Positions 28,896 to 37,155 are shown, counted from the stretch's first letter. The stretch is 64,000 nucleotides of DNA from Streptomyces sp. MRC013 (GCF_023614235.1 NZ_CP094264.1:2790001-2854000), one strand, 5' to 3'. The notes: generated by a model from the letters alone, not told the origin. Numbers and translations are program-made.

Positions 28896-30256
28896 TACTT
28901 GTGATTCTCTCCCAAGGAAGCATCAAGCTTCATGAGCATTGGTGTGTAAACTGCGCTCAGCTTGGTGATGTCGAGGATCATGGGTTCGACGTCCCACTGA
29001 TGCATGAAGGCGTGGAGATTTTTAACAGAAAGAGCCCCATCGTTTTGAGACATTCGGCGAGCCTCATCTAGATCCCGATCGCTACTATCAGGGTCTATGT
29101 GCAGCAATGCCAGGCGGATACGGTCGCGCAGCCTGTCTTGCTTTCTCCGCCATCCTTTCTTTTCGGCGAGCTCGGTGACGGTAATGTCGATCACTGCGCG
29201 GATCATGATAGCCGCTACGTTCGGAGACTCTGTAATGATGACTTTCTTCGCCTCGTTGAGTACTTTTGCGGTTCGCGGGCTGACGTTCCGCAGCACAACA
29301 TTCTGGAAGACACGCTTGTCTTGATTTGGGCGCCCGACAGCAGGAAGTCTTTTCTCCGGCGTGGCCGTTTGACTGGGTGGTGTGACGGACCGCTGAATAG
29401 CGGTGGGCTGCGTAGCGTCAGTACCTGGTACTAGGCGGGGTTGTGCAAGGCGATCTGAATTCTGAGGAAGATGGTCCTTTATTCCAGCGATGTACTCACG
29501 GCGTTGATCTTTGTTCTTGACGTGGGATACCGAAAGGTGAGATGCCAGATCAGAGAAGAGCTTACGAACTGAGCTATGCATAGCTTCTGGTTCGTAATCA
29601 GCAAGAATACCCTTCTCAGTGAATTCGATTCCCAAGGCGTTTCGAACCTTGGAGTCGCTGAGTACCCGAGCTAGTGTCGTGAGGCGAGTAGATCGGACCT
29701 TCTCGACGTCCGCAAGAAGTTCTCGGTCGTGGGCATACCAGAGGTAGACCTGATGGATGAAGCGCAGCGCCCTTTCGGAGGGGTTCTTCTTCTTCGCGTA
29801 CCGGGTTACCTGTTCGTGGTTCCATCTGACAACACCTACGCCACCATTCTCTCCAGTGTGCCGGAGTGCGATCCAATGGCGTGCTGCGTCTCTATTGGGC
29901 GAAACAATGCATCGCACCGTGTGAGGGATTGTGTTTCGATTTCGGCGGGCAATGATCGCGATTTGCTTCCGGATCTCGGGATCATCTACTAGTGTCGAAT
30001 CTAATAATGCCTTGAGCGCCGAAATTCTCCGATTCCCTTCAATTACTACCATGTCGCCTTCTTCCTGCACGACGATGGTCAGTTCAGTTGGGTTCAGACC
30101 CTTGGAGGCGATGTCTTGGGCCAAGTTCACCCATTTATCCGGATCTGTCGCAAGGAGAGCTGAGATGGCCTCGCGTGTCGTTGATGTGGGCACGTCGTGC
30201 CGAGGATTCTGCTTGTCAAGGGTGAGGTCTGTGACCGCGAAGTCCTTCTGCTCCAT
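28895..30256 (-). CDS. ParB/Srx-like N-terminal domain protein of the cargo operon
   Basis: A 453-residue protein. Residues 8-130 form a ParB/sulfiredoxin-type domain: LDKQNPRHDVP, DIASKGLNPTELTIVVQE and VVIEGNRRISALKALL (EGNRR 73-77), the NTP-binding/nuclease box. It is not a partition ParB because it lacks the central HTH layout and is not next to parA. The C-terminal 140 residues (IIITESPNVAAIMIRAVIDITVTELAEKK to VKNLHAFMHQ) are helical and resemble HEPN-like/DUF4145-type segments. It is first in a three-gene, AT-richer operon. DndB-like or phage-defence ParB-fold proteins are the nearest functional idea; the role here is unknown. Confidence 0.8.
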   Translation of the reverse strand: MEQKDFAVTDLTLDKQNPRHDVPTSTTREAISALLATDPDKWVNLAQDIASKGLNPTELTIVVQEEGDMVVIEGNRRISALKALLDSTLVDDPEIRKQIAIIARRNRNTIPHTVRCIVSPNRDAARHWIALRHTGENGGVGVVRWNHEQVTRYAKKKNPSERALRFIHQVYLWYAHDRELLADVEKVRSTRLTTLARVLSDSKVRNALGIEFTEKGILADYEPEAMHSSVRKLFSDLASHLSVSHVKNKDQRREYIAGIKDHLPQNSDRLAQPRLVPGTDATQPTAIQRSVTPPSQTATPEKRLPAVGRPNQDKRVFQNVVLRNVSPRTAKVLNEAKKVIITESPNVAAIMIRAVIDITVTELAEKKGWRRKQDRLRDRIRLALLHIDPDSSDRDLDEARRMSQNDGALSVKNLHAFMHQWDVEPMILDITKLSAVYTPMLMKLDASLGENHK

Positions 30257-30753
30257 GGTGATGATGTTCTCATTTGGGTCGCCAACTGCGGTAGCGATCT
30301 AGCAAAGTTGCCCCGCTGAAGAGCCTGCCGAGGCGGAGCGGGTTTGGCCGGTGGCCTGCCCGGTCTGGGGTCGAGCATGATCAGGGGGCCGTACGCTGGT
30401 TGGCAACTCGGGCAGGCTGTGGACCTGCCCGCAATGTGCACGAGTGGCCCCCTGGTCTTGCTCGACGCGGGACCCGGACCGGGGAGGTGGCTAAAGCCGT
30501 GGAGCCCCCAGCCACGGCGTACCCCTCCTCTGGCATCAGGCGGCTGATTGCTCTGCGCGCGGCACGGGCGTCGGTCGGGCTGGAGCGGGGCGGAGACAGG
30601 AGCGCAGGTCCGGCCGGGGGCCGGGCCGCGCGCGGGGAGCGGAGCGAGCCGCCTTGAACCCGTAGAGAAAGTTTGAATCACGCTCGGGCCTCCTGGTGAT
30701 CGCTGGGGCTCGTGCATCCGGCTCCCGTCGCCTCGTGGTGTAGAACCCTGGGT
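30257..30753. other. Divergent intergenic region of the element with large hairpins
   Basis: About 500 bases between the divergent cargo operon and the Xre gene. It contains the long hairpin at 30371-30465 and a second stem GCCGTGG/CCACGGC (30496-30502 with 30512-30518). It is a candidate replication or transfer locus (dso, sso or clt) because the element carries a RepSA and a Tra but no other obvious site. Confidence 0.5.
30371..30465. repeat. Extended imperfect hairpin
   Basis: Arms 30371-30390 and 30446-30465 match at 18 of 20 positions. Inside, ACTCG/CGAGT (30406-30410, 30441-30445) and CGGGCAGG/CCTGCCCG (30409-30416, 30424-30431) continue the stem to a small loop. Partial pairing extends outward on both sides. 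Confidence 0.75.
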
Positions 30754-31605
30754 ATGGGGAGTGAGCGGCGGGAGCGGATGAAGGCGCTGGGGATGCGTCT
30801 TCGGGAGCTGCGTGCGGGGGTCGGTCTGACGGGTGCCGCGCTGGCTCAGCGGGCCGGGGTGGGACAGCCGACCGTGTCCAAGGTGGAGACGGGGCGCATG
30901 GTTCCGAGTGCTGATGTGCTCGACCGGCTCTTGCGCGCCCTCGACCTCGACGAGTCGACCGCCCGTGAGGTCCGTGACCTCCTGGCCGCCGTGGAGGCTG
31001 CCGCGGACTTCGATCCGGTACCGGATGAGGGTGCTCCCGCCGGGGCCGTCCTTGATGAGGCGGTGCGGTCGGCTCGGCTGGTGCGGTCGTTCCAGTGCGT
31101 CGTCCTGCCGGCCCTGCTCCAGAGTGCGGAGTACGCCCGGCACGTCTTCGCGAGTGCGCCGAACGCGACTCCGGAGGGTGTCGGGCGGGCGGTCGCTGCT
31201 CGGGTGGAGCGGCAGAGCGTGTTGTACGAACCGGGGCGGGAGTCGGTGTTCGTCCTGACGGAAGCGGTGTTGAGGACCTGGCCGGGGACTCCGGCGCTGA
31301 TGCTCGCCCAGCTCGACCGGCTGCTGGCCGTCGAGAGTCTGAGCACCGTACGGCTCGGGGTCGTCCCGTGGTGCCGGCCGGTGCCGGTTCTGCCTCGGCA
31401 CGGGTTCACGTTGTGCGACCGGCGGACGGTCGTGATTGAGGCGTTCGCCGATGAGCGGGTGTCGACCGACTCCGCCGAACTGGCCGCGTATGAGGAGACG
31501 TTCAGCCGCTTCGAGCGGACTGCCGTCTTCGGCGACGAGGTGCGGGACCTGCTGTTGCGCGTGATGAGGGAGTTCCGGGACATGGGAGACACCCTCACCC
31601 CATAG
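30754..31605 (+). CDS. Xre-family regulator with DUF5753
   Basis: A 283-residue DNA-binding protein. An Xre helix-turn-helix lies at about 10-70 (LRELRAGVGLTGAALAQRAGVGQPTVSKVETGRMVPS). The C-terminal DUF5753 ligand-binding-like domain has LVRSFQCVVLPALLQSAEYARHVF and LTEAVLRTWPGTPALMLAQLDRLL. Such proteins often work with a small DUF397 partner, which is not seen here. ATG at 30754 is used; starts at 30712 (GTG) and 30778 (ATG) are possible. A 15-bp palindrome directly follows its stop. Confidence 0.88.
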   Translation: MGSERRERMKALGMRLRELRAGVGLTGAALAQRAGVGQPTVSKVETGRMVPSADVLDRLLRALDLDESTAREVRDLLAAVEAAADFDPVPDEGAPAGAVLDEAVRSARLVRSFQCVVLPALLQSAEYARHVFASAPNATPEGVGRAVAARVERQSVLYEPGRESVFVLTEAVLRTWPGTPALMLAQLDRLLAVESLSTVRLGVVPWCRPVPVLPRHGFTLCDRRTVVIEAFADERVSTDSAELAAYEETFSRFERTAVFGDEVRDLLLRVMREFRDMGDTLTP

Positions 31606-31619
31606 AGGAATAATTCCTC
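31605..31619. promoter_or_regulatory. Palindrome after the Xre gene
   Basis: GAGGAAT-A-ATTCCTC is a perfect 15-base palindrome with a one-base centre. The short centre favours a protein-binding site over a terminator. It may be an Xre operator in front of the next gene. Confidence 0.5.
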
Positions 31620-31668
31620 GAAATGCCTAGCGTGCCGCTCGCTCATGGGAATACTCTGCCGCTGCGCT

Positions 31669-31684
31669 GTCTAGACCCCTAGAC
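31669..31684. promoter_or_regulatory. CTAG-type operator 1
   Basis: GTCTAG-ACCC-CTAGAC lies 18 bases before the HATPase gene start, one of several copies in the element with a GTCTAG-N4-CTAGAC layout. Confidence 0.65.
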
Positions 31685-31702
31685 GCAGAGAGGGAGTTCG
31701 TC

Positions 31703-32095
31703 ATGCCTGCCAAGTGGTTCCGCGCCTTCCCCGGCCTGGCCGAGCAAGTGACCCACGCCCGTCACTTCGTGGCCACTCTGGTCACGGGGAGGGGGCCGGT
31801 CGACGACGCCGTCCTGATCGTCAGCGAGTTGGCGGCCAACGCCGTGCGACACACGCTGAGCGGTTCGGCCGGCGGCCGGTTCTTCGTGATCGTCGGCTTC
31901 GATGACGACCACGTGCGCATCGAGGTGGTCGACCAGGGCGGCAAGCGCGTCCCGGAACTGCGCGACGCGACCGACCAGGAGGAGGAAGGCGGGCGCGGGC
32001 TGCTGCTGATCGCTTCCTGCGCCAAGAGGTGGGGCGTACGGGACTGGGCCGACGGGCGCTCCGTGTGGGCCGACCTGGCGCTGGGGGATGCGTGA
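31703..32095 (+). CDS. HATPase-domain (RsbW/anti-sigma-like) protein
   Basis: A 130-residue GHKL ATPase. The N box is LIVSELAANAVRHTLS, the G1-like box is IEVVDQGGKRVP and the G2 box is GGRGLLLIASCAKRWGV. The size and single domain match anti-sigma/anti-anti-sigma switch kinases such as RsbW and the many Streptomyces ATP-binding regulatory proteins. The ATG has GAGGGAG upstream. It lies upstream of a sigma-like HTH protein and a PP2C-like phosphatase, the three roles of a partner-switching module. Confidence 0.88.
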   Translation: MPAKWFRAFPGLAEQVTHARHFVATLVTGRGPVDDAVLIVSELAANAVRHTLSGSAGGRFFVIVGFDDDHVRIEVVDQGGKRVPELRDATDQEEEGGRGLLLIASCAKRWGVRDWADGRSVWADLALGDA

Positions 32096-32227
32096 ACGTG
32101 CTCTGCTCGTCGACGGTCGACGGCCGCCCCATAGGTGGTGGCGGGTGACTCCCCGGGGTGTACCTCGTCGGCGGTCCCGGTTCTTCGTGGTCGGCGTTCG
32201 TACGGGACGGCGCCTGTCGCCCATTCC

Positions 32228-32243
32228 GTCTAGGGCCCTAGAC
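32228..32243. promoter_or_regulatory. CTAG-type operator 2 (perfect palindrome)
   Basis: GTCTAGGGCCCTAGAC, a perfect 16-base palindrome 27 bases before the sigma-like HTH gene. It is the best consensus copy of the element's CTAG sites. Confidence 0.7.
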
Positions 32244-32270
32244 TCCTGGTTACTTCCAGGAGGTGTGATC

Positions 32271-33122
32271 ATGTCGGACGAGTTGCAGCGGATCATGGCG
32301 ATCGATGATCCGTACCTGCTCCTGCGTGAGGTCACGACGAGGTTGGCCGCCGCGCAGCAGGAGGTGACCGAACTCGCCCGGCTCCGCCGCCGCGTGGTCC
32401 AGGACCTCCACGCGCAAGGGCTGTCCTACGCGCAGATCGCCGAGAAGGCCGGTCTCAGCCGCGGGCGGATCCATCAAATCCGGCACACCGGGCCGGCGCC
32501 TGAGGGGGCCTTCCTCGGTACGGGCGCCGTCACCGTCGTGACCCCGCTGCGGTGGGACGACGTGAAGAAGCGGCCGGTCGTCGCCATGGCCGACATGAAC
32601 TCCGGCAAGCGGCTGGAGGAGCTGGCGAAGTCGTACGGGCTCGACGTCAGCTCCGGCCACGTACTCGTGAGCGGTGAGGTCGACCTCAACCGCAACGGCC
32701 TGGTCGTCGTCTGCGGACCGGCCATGTCGCAGGCCATGCGGGACCTGTACGCCCAAGATCCGGTCCTCGGCTGGGAGCACCCGGAGGGTGAACCGTGGGC
32801 GCTGGTGGACCGGCGTACCGGTGCGAAGTACAACGCCGGGGCGGACCTGGAGCCGCGCCGCCCGCACGATGTCGGGTACCTCGGTCGCCTGCCTCGCCCG
32901 GACGGCAACGGCTCGGTGCTCGCCATTGCCGGAATCCACACGGCGGGCTCCCTCGGCGTCGTCCACCTGCTCACCTCGGACCTGAGCACCTTGTGGGGGC
33001 AGGTGGGGGAGCGCCATTTCTCCACCCTCGTAGGCGTCGAGTACGACCCCGAGACCGATGAGCCGCAGTCGGTCGAACTGCTCTGCCCCCTCTACCTGCA
33101 CGACGAGGAGACGGCGGCGTGA
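32271..33122 (+). CDS. Sigma-factor-like helix-turn-helix protein
   Basis: A 283-residue protein. Residues 40-70 (ARLRRRVVQDLHAQGLSYAQIAEKAGLSRGRIHQIRHTG) form an HTH like region 4 of sigma factors. No sigma region 2 is present. The rest (about 80-283) is a globular domain of unknown fold (AMADMNSGKRLEELAKSYG, ALVDRRTGAKYNAG). The ATG is preceded by CCAGGAGGTG. A perfect CTAG palindrome lies just upstream, so it is a candidate self-regulated binder of the CTAG sites. Its stop overlaps the next start by three bases. Confidence 0.82.
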   Translation: MSDELQRIMAIDDPYLLLREVTTRLAAAQQEVTELARLRRRVVQDLHAQGLSYAQIAEKAGLSRGRIHQIRHTGPAPEGAFLGTGAVTVVTPLRWDDVKKRPVVAMADMNSGKRLEELAKSYGLDVSSGHVLVSGEVDLNRNGLVVVCGPAMSQAMRDLYAQDPVLGWEHPEGEPWALVDRRTGAKYNAGADLEPRRPHDVGYLGRLPRPDGNGSVLAIAGIHTAGSLGVVHLLTSDLSTLWGQVGERHFSTLVGVEYDPETDEPQSVELLCPLYLHDEETAA

Positions 33123-33940
33123 ACGTCGACCTCGCCTCCCTGCCTGCCGAACCCGGGCAGGAGAACGAGGACTTCGCGGCCGTCGCTCCCGGTGCGGCCG
33201 TCCTCCTCGACGGCGCCGGCGTGGCCGGGGCGGAGACCGGATGTGTCCACGGCATCGCGTGGTTCTCCTCGACGCTGGGCGGGCTGCTGCTGGGCAGCAT
33301 CACGGCGCATCCCGCCCGGCCGCTCGCGGACTGCCTCGCCGATTCGATCCGCGGCGTTCGGTCCCTGCACGAGGACACGTGTGACCTGACCTACCGGGCC
33401 AGTCCGACCAGTACGGTCGTCGCGATCCGGGCCGGTGCGGGCACCCTGGAATACCTCGTCCTGGGTGACTCGACCCTCCTCTTCGCCGACGGGGAGGGGA
33501 AGGCGACCGCCGTCACGGATCAGCGCCTGGACGAAGTAGGCGAGCGGCTTCGTGCACCGGTCGACGAACTGCCCACCGGCTCACCCGAGCACGCCGCCGC
33601 CCTGGCCGAGTACCGCGACGCCCTGACGGGGCTCCGCAACCGGCCGGGCGGCTTCTGGATCGCCGGCCCCGACCCGCGGGCGGCCGAACACGCCCTTACG
33701 GGGACGGTGCCGCTGGACTCCTTGACGTCCGTGACGCTGCTGAGCGACGGCGCGACGCGCCTCGTCGACGAATTCGGCCTCGCGGACTGGCGGGACGTGC
33801 TGGGCATCCTCGGTTCCTCCGGTCCGGATGGGCTGATCCGCCGGGTGCGGGAGGTGGAGGACGACGACCCCGACGGTCGGCGCTGGCCGCGCGGCAAGGC
33901 GCGCGACGACGCGACGATCCTTCACTGGGCGCTTGGGTAA
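33119..33940 (+). CDS. PP2C-like protein phosphatase
   Basis: A 273-residue protein related to PP2C/PPM phosphatases. PGQENEDFAAV stands for the first metal motif (usually ENED/NQD), AAVLLDGAG for DG-type motif II, LVLGDSTLLF for the GDS motif and SVTLLSDGATRLV for the SDG motif. Metal ligands D and G are thus largely present. It probably removes phosphate from a protein partner; the co-transcribed HATPase and HTH genes are candidates. The GTG start overlaps the previous stop as GTGA. Confidence 0.85.
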   Translation: MNVDLASLPAEPGQENEDFAAVAPGAAVLLDGAGVAGAETGCVHGIAWFSSTLGGLLLGSITAHPARPLADCLADSIRGVRSLHEDTCDLTYRASPTSTVVAIRAGAGTLEYLVLGDSTLLFADGEGKATAVTDQRLDEVGERLRAPVDELPTGSPEHAAALAEYRDALTGLRNRPGGFWIAGPDPRAAEHALTGTVPLDSLTSVTLLSDGATRLVDEFGLADWRDVLGILGSSGPDGLIRRVREVEDDDPDGRRWPRGKARDDATILHWALG

Positions 33941-33986
33941 CGGTGCTCTTGTAGCGCATCTGTGCGTCCACTGAAGCCCGTTCGTA

Positions 33987-34082
33987 TACCCCCCTAGACA
34001 GTTGACGGGGTGTCGCGTTACGGTAGTCGTCAACCCCCCTAGACAGATAGGACGGGTCGCCCTTCTGCTGTCTAGGGGGGTA
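33987..34082. promoter_or_regulatory. Triple CTAG-type operator before the transfer genes
   Basis: TACCCCCCTAGACAG at 33987-34001 is repeated as ACCCCCCTAGACAG at 34033-34046 and, as an exact reverse complement, at 34068-34082. They fill the gap before the SCO3933-family/tra operon. A TTGACG -35-like element lies at 34002. Confidence 0.75.
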
Positions 34083-34138
34083 TTCAGTTCGGTGCGGTGC
34101 CGCACGACGGATACCGCCGACCCTGTGAGGTTCAAAGA

Positions 34139-34486
34139 ATGCGTGTCATCCCCGTGGACACCTCGGCCGCGACGCTCCTCGTCACCAAGCTGCCCGAGGT
34201 GAAGGTGAAGGACCGGCAGACCGGTGAGGTCGCCGTGGACCCGGTGAACGGGCAGCGGCTGATGGTGCTGGAGCTGGTGTTCATCGCGTCCGGCGGCTCG
34301 GACATGATCAAGGTCACCGTTCCCGAACAGGGCATCGGCGAGGGCCTGGTCATGGGCACGCCGGTCATCCTGTCCGGCCTGGTGGCCCGGCCCTGGGAAA
34401 GCGAGTTCGGCGGGCGCAGCCGGCACGGCATCGCCTTCCGGGCCGACGCGGTCATGGTCAACGCCCCGGCCTCGGTGCAGGGCTGA
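34139..34486 (+). CDS. SCO3933-family regulatory protein
   Basis: A 115-residue protein typical of SLP1/pSAM2-like elements, usually the gene before tra. It is beta-rich (VDTSAATLLVTKLPEVKVKD, GEVAVDPVNGQRLMVLELVFIA, VTVPEQGIGEGLVMGTPVILSGLVARPWE) without membrane segments. The exact role is not established; the family is named as regulatory. The ATG lies 57 bases after the last CTAG operator. Its stop shares a base with the Tra start. Confidence 0.85.
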   Translation: MRVIPVDTSAATLLVTKLPEVKVKDRQTGEVAVDPVNGQRLMVLELVFIASGGSDMIKVTVPEQGIGEGLVMGTPVILSGLVARPWESEFGGRSRHGIAFRADAVMVNAPASVQG

Positions 34487-35856
34487 TGACCATGGCCGAC
34501 GTCGTCCGGGTGCTGCTGCCGGTTGTCCTGGTCCTGGTCGTGCTGCTGGCGGTGCGCCGCCGATCGCCGGTCCTGTTCTGGTGGCTGGTCGGGTATCCGC
34601 TCGTCGCGCTGCGGGTGCTCGCCTCGTACCGGGCGACGATGGACGCCTGCGGCCTGACGGTCCCGGCCTCGCCCGTCCGCCGGGCCACGGCCCGGATGGT
34701 GGGGCGGCAGGCGGCTCCCGTACCGCCCCGCCGGTCGCTGCCGCGGCCGACCGGGTCCGGCCTCGTGATGCGGCTGCGCATGGCGGCCGGGCAGGCGCCC
34801 GAGGACTTCACCGCCTCGGCCGACCGGCTGCGGCACGCCTGGGGCGCCCACGCCGTGCACGTCCGCCCCACCAAACCGGGCTGGCTCGAACTGCGGCTCG
34901 TCGGCTGGGACGTGCTCGCCGAGGTACGGCCTCCTCGGCGTCGGCTGGCGGCCGGTCCGCTCCGCCTGCCGCTGGCGCTGCGGGAGGACGGCGAGTGGCA
35001 CGTACGGGACTTCCGCACCGTGCCGCACGAACTGATCCTCGGCGCCACGCAGTCGGGCAAGTCCGTCTACCTGCGCAACCTGCTGTGCGGGCTGGCCCGG
35101 CAACCGGTCGTCCTCGTCGGCATCGACTGCAAGTGGGGTGTCGAACTGGCGCCGTTCGCACCTCGGCTGTCGGCGCTCGCCGACACCCCGGACCGGGCGG
35201 GCGAACTGCTCGACGCCCTGCTGGAGGAGATGGAGGCGCGGTTCCGGCTGATCGGCCTTTCGAGCGGGGCCGGCCCGGACGCCGTACTCACCTCGGACGT
35301 GTGGGGACTGCCGGAAGCGGTACGGCCGGTGCCGGTCGTGCTCGTCGTCGACGAGGTCGCGGAACTCTTCCTCGCCGCGAACAAGGACGACGAGAAGCGG
35401 CGGGACGCCATGGTCACCAAGCTCATCCGCCTCGCCCAGCTCGGCCGCGCGGCCGGCATCTACCTGGAGGTGTGCGGGCAGCGGTTCGGCTCCGAACTCG
35501 GCAAGGGCGCCACCATGCTGCGCGCCCAGCTCACCGGCCGGGTCTGCCACCGCGTCAACGACGAGACCTCCGCCACCATGGCGCTCGGCGACATCGCGCC
35601 GGAAGCGGTGTTGGCCGCCACCGCCATCCCGGCCGAACGGCCCGGCGTCGCCGTCGTCGGCGACTCCTCCGGCGGCTGGTCCCGCGTCCGCTCGCCTCAT
35701 CTCTCCCTCGACGACGCGGCGGCCGTCTGCCGCGACACCTCCGCCCTGGTGCCGGAACTGCCTCGGCTCGATCCCTTCCGGCCCGTCGTCGCCATCGAAC
35801 CGGCCGGGTCGTTCTCCGCACCGGCCGTGCCTCTCACCCACCCGGTGACCGAGTAG
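34486..35856 (+). CDS. tra: FtsK/SpoIIIE-type DNA translocase Tra
   Basis: A 456-residue motor that moves double-stranded DNA between mycelial cells, the hallmark of AICE transfer. One or two membrane helices at the N terminus (VVRVLLPVVLVLVVLLAV) are followed by an FtsK ATPase with Walker A GATQSGKS (about 186) and Walker B VPVVLVVDEVAELF. RLAQLGRAAGIYLEVCGQRFGSELGKGATMLRAQLTGRVCHRV is the conserved C-terminal ATPase motif. The ATG overlaps the previous stop. It starts the transfer/spread gene series that runs to 37677. Confidence 0.93.
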   Translation: MTMADVVRVLLPVVLVLVVLLAVRRRSPVLFWWLVGYPLVALRVLASYRATMDACGLTVPASPVRRATARMVGRQAAPVPPRRSLPRPTGSGLVMRLRMAAGQAPEDFTASADRLRHAWGAHAVHVRPTKPGWLELRLVGWDVLAEVRPPRRRLAAGPLRLPLALREDGEWHVRDFRTVPHELILGATQSGKSVYLRNLLCGLARQPVVLVGIDCKWGVELAPFAPRLSALADTPDRAGELLDALLEEMEARFRLIGLSSGAGPDAVLTSDVWGLPEAVRPVPVVLVVDEVAELFLAANKDDEKRRDAMVTKLIRLAQLGRAAGIYLEVCGQRFGSELGKGATMLRAQLTGRVCHRVNDETSATMALGDIAPEAVLAATAIPAERPGVAVVGDSSGGWSRVRSPHLSLDDAAAVCRDTSALVPELPRLDPFRPVVAIEPAGSFSAPAVPLTHPVTE

Positions 35857-35941
35857 CCGCGCCCCTCCTCCCCTCACGGCCGGCGCGACCGCCTCGCGCC
35901 ACGTCCCTACCCCTCCCATGCCGGAAACCGGAAGGAACCCC

Positions 35942-36154
35942 ATGTCACGTCCCTCCATCGCCGAGGTCAGCGCGCTCGTCGCCGACCTGGCCGCGCTCCG
36001 CCGGGGCGGCACCTCCGCCGAGTACGCCGAACTCATGGACCGGAAGGCGGAGCTGCTGGAGCGCATCGCCGCCCACACGCCCGGCGACGACGAAGCCGCC
36101 GAGGTGGCCCGCCTCGCCCGTGAGCGCGCCGATGCGTTCAAGTCCGCCGACTGA
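35942..36154 (+). CDS. Small hypothetical element protein
   Basis: A 70-residue charged, helical protein (IAEVSALVADLAALRRGGTSAEYAELMDRKAELLERIAAHTPGD), possibly a short coiled coil. It has GGAAGGAAC upstream of the ATG. It lies between tra and the DUF2637 gene, where AICEs often carry a small accessory gene. Function unknown. Confidence 0.8.
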   Translation: MSRPSIAEVSALVADLAALRRGGTSAEYAELMDRKAELLERIAAHTPGDDEAAEVARLARERADAFKSAD

Positions 36155-36178
36155 TCGCACAGAAGGGAACCCCAGCCG

Positions 36179-36961
36179 ATGCGTGCCCATCTGGCCCGTG
36201 TGGACGCCGTGCTCGTCCAAGCCGCCATCGCGGGTGCCCTGTCCTTCTCGCACCTGCACGACCTCGCGGCGGCGGCCGGACAGAGCGGCTGGAAGGCGTG
36301 GGCCTACCCCGTGAGCGTCGACCTGCTGCTGGTCGCCGCCTGGCGCCGGATGCGTCAAGCGCAGCAAGCAGGACGGACGGCCCAGGGGCCGCGGCTGTGG
36401 TTCCTCGTGGCACTGGCCGCGTCCCTCGGCGCCAACGTCGCCACCGCCGGACTCCTCGACCTCGACCACGTCCCCGCATGGCTCCGCGTCGTCGTGGCGG
36501 GCTGGCCTGCCGTCGCTTTCTTCGGCGGGACGCTGCTGGCCCATACGCCTCACGGACCGGAAGCTTCGTCGGCGCCGGTCCCGACTCCTGACCGGGTTCC
36601 GGCCTCGACTCCGGCTCCGTCGACGACGGGCACGGACACGGAACCGCAGTCCGTCCTGGACGCCGTCGACGCGCCCGGCCGTGAAGCGCTGCCGGTGCCG
36701 TCCACCACCTCGGAGCCTCCGCCCGAACCCGCTCCCAAGCCCGCCGTTGCCGAACCGGTCGCCAGTCCGGCCCCGGCATCGACCCCGCCCACGCCTACGC
36801 CCCCAACCTCCGCCGCCCTGCCGCCCGCCCTCGTCGACCGCGTCCGGACCCTCGCCGAGGAGCACCGCTCCACCACCGGGCGCCCCGCCGACCCCGACGC
36901 CGTACGCGCCCGGCTCGGCCTGCCCCCATCCATGACCGCATCCGTCGCCACCTACCTCTGA
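36179..36961 (+). CDS. DUF2637 membrane protein (spread-type)
   Basis: A 260-residue protein. The N-terminal 125 residues hold three to four membrane helices typical of DUF2637 (LVQAAIAGALSFSHLHDLAAAAGQSGW, AYPVSVDLLLVAAWRRMRQA, LWFLVALAASLGANVATAGLLDL, LRVVVAGWPAVAFFGGTLLA). The rest is a Pro/Ala/Thr-rich linker and a small C-terminal helical part (VRTLAEEHRSTTGRPADPDAVRARLGL) like a replication/repressor-type HTH. Members on AICEs and plasmids are linked to intramycelial spread. Confidence 0.88.
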   Translation: MRAHLARVDAVLVQAAIAGALSFSHLHDLAAAAGQSGWKAWAYPVSVDLLLVAAWRRMRQAQQAGRTAQGPRLWFLVALAASLGANVATAGLLDLDHVPAWLRVVVAGWPAVAFFGGTLLAHTPHGPEASSAPVPTPDRVPASTPAPSTTGTDTEPQSVLDAVDAPGREALPVPSTTSEPPPEPAPKPAVAEPVASPAPASTPPTPTPPTSAALPPALVDRVRTLAEEHRSTTGRPADPDAVRARLGLPPSMTASVATYL

Positions 36962-36975
36962 GAGGAGCACCAACC

Positions 36976-37155
36976 ATGAACCCGCGCTTCCGCAACGTCC
37001 GCCGCATCGGCCCCGTCAACGTCGCCTCGTATCTCGTCCGCGGTCGCAACCGCCACGTGGCCGCCTGTACCGCGCCGCGCTGTGACTTCTCGGCCGAGTA
37101 CGACAGCCGCGCCGCCGCCGAACTCGCTGCCCGTACCCACCGCTGCCCGGCCTGA
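36976..37155 (+). CDS. Mobile element transfer protein (small, Cys-containing)
   Basis: A 59-residue basic protein. VRRIGPVNVASY and CTAPRCDFSAEYDSRAAAELAARTHRC match the small transfer proteins encoded beside spd genes in AICEs; C31 and C36 with H57 and C58 could bind zinc. The ATG at 36976 has GAGGAG nearby. It is short but well supported by context and family pattern. Confidence 0.82.
   Translation: MNPRFRNVRRIGPVNVASYLVRGRNRHVAACTAPRCDFSAEYDSRAAAELAARTHRCPA

Noticed and set aside
28895..30256. A chromosome or plasmid partition ParB.
   Set aside because: No ParA neighbour, no parS-like repeats and no central HTH; it is co-transcribed with a methylase.
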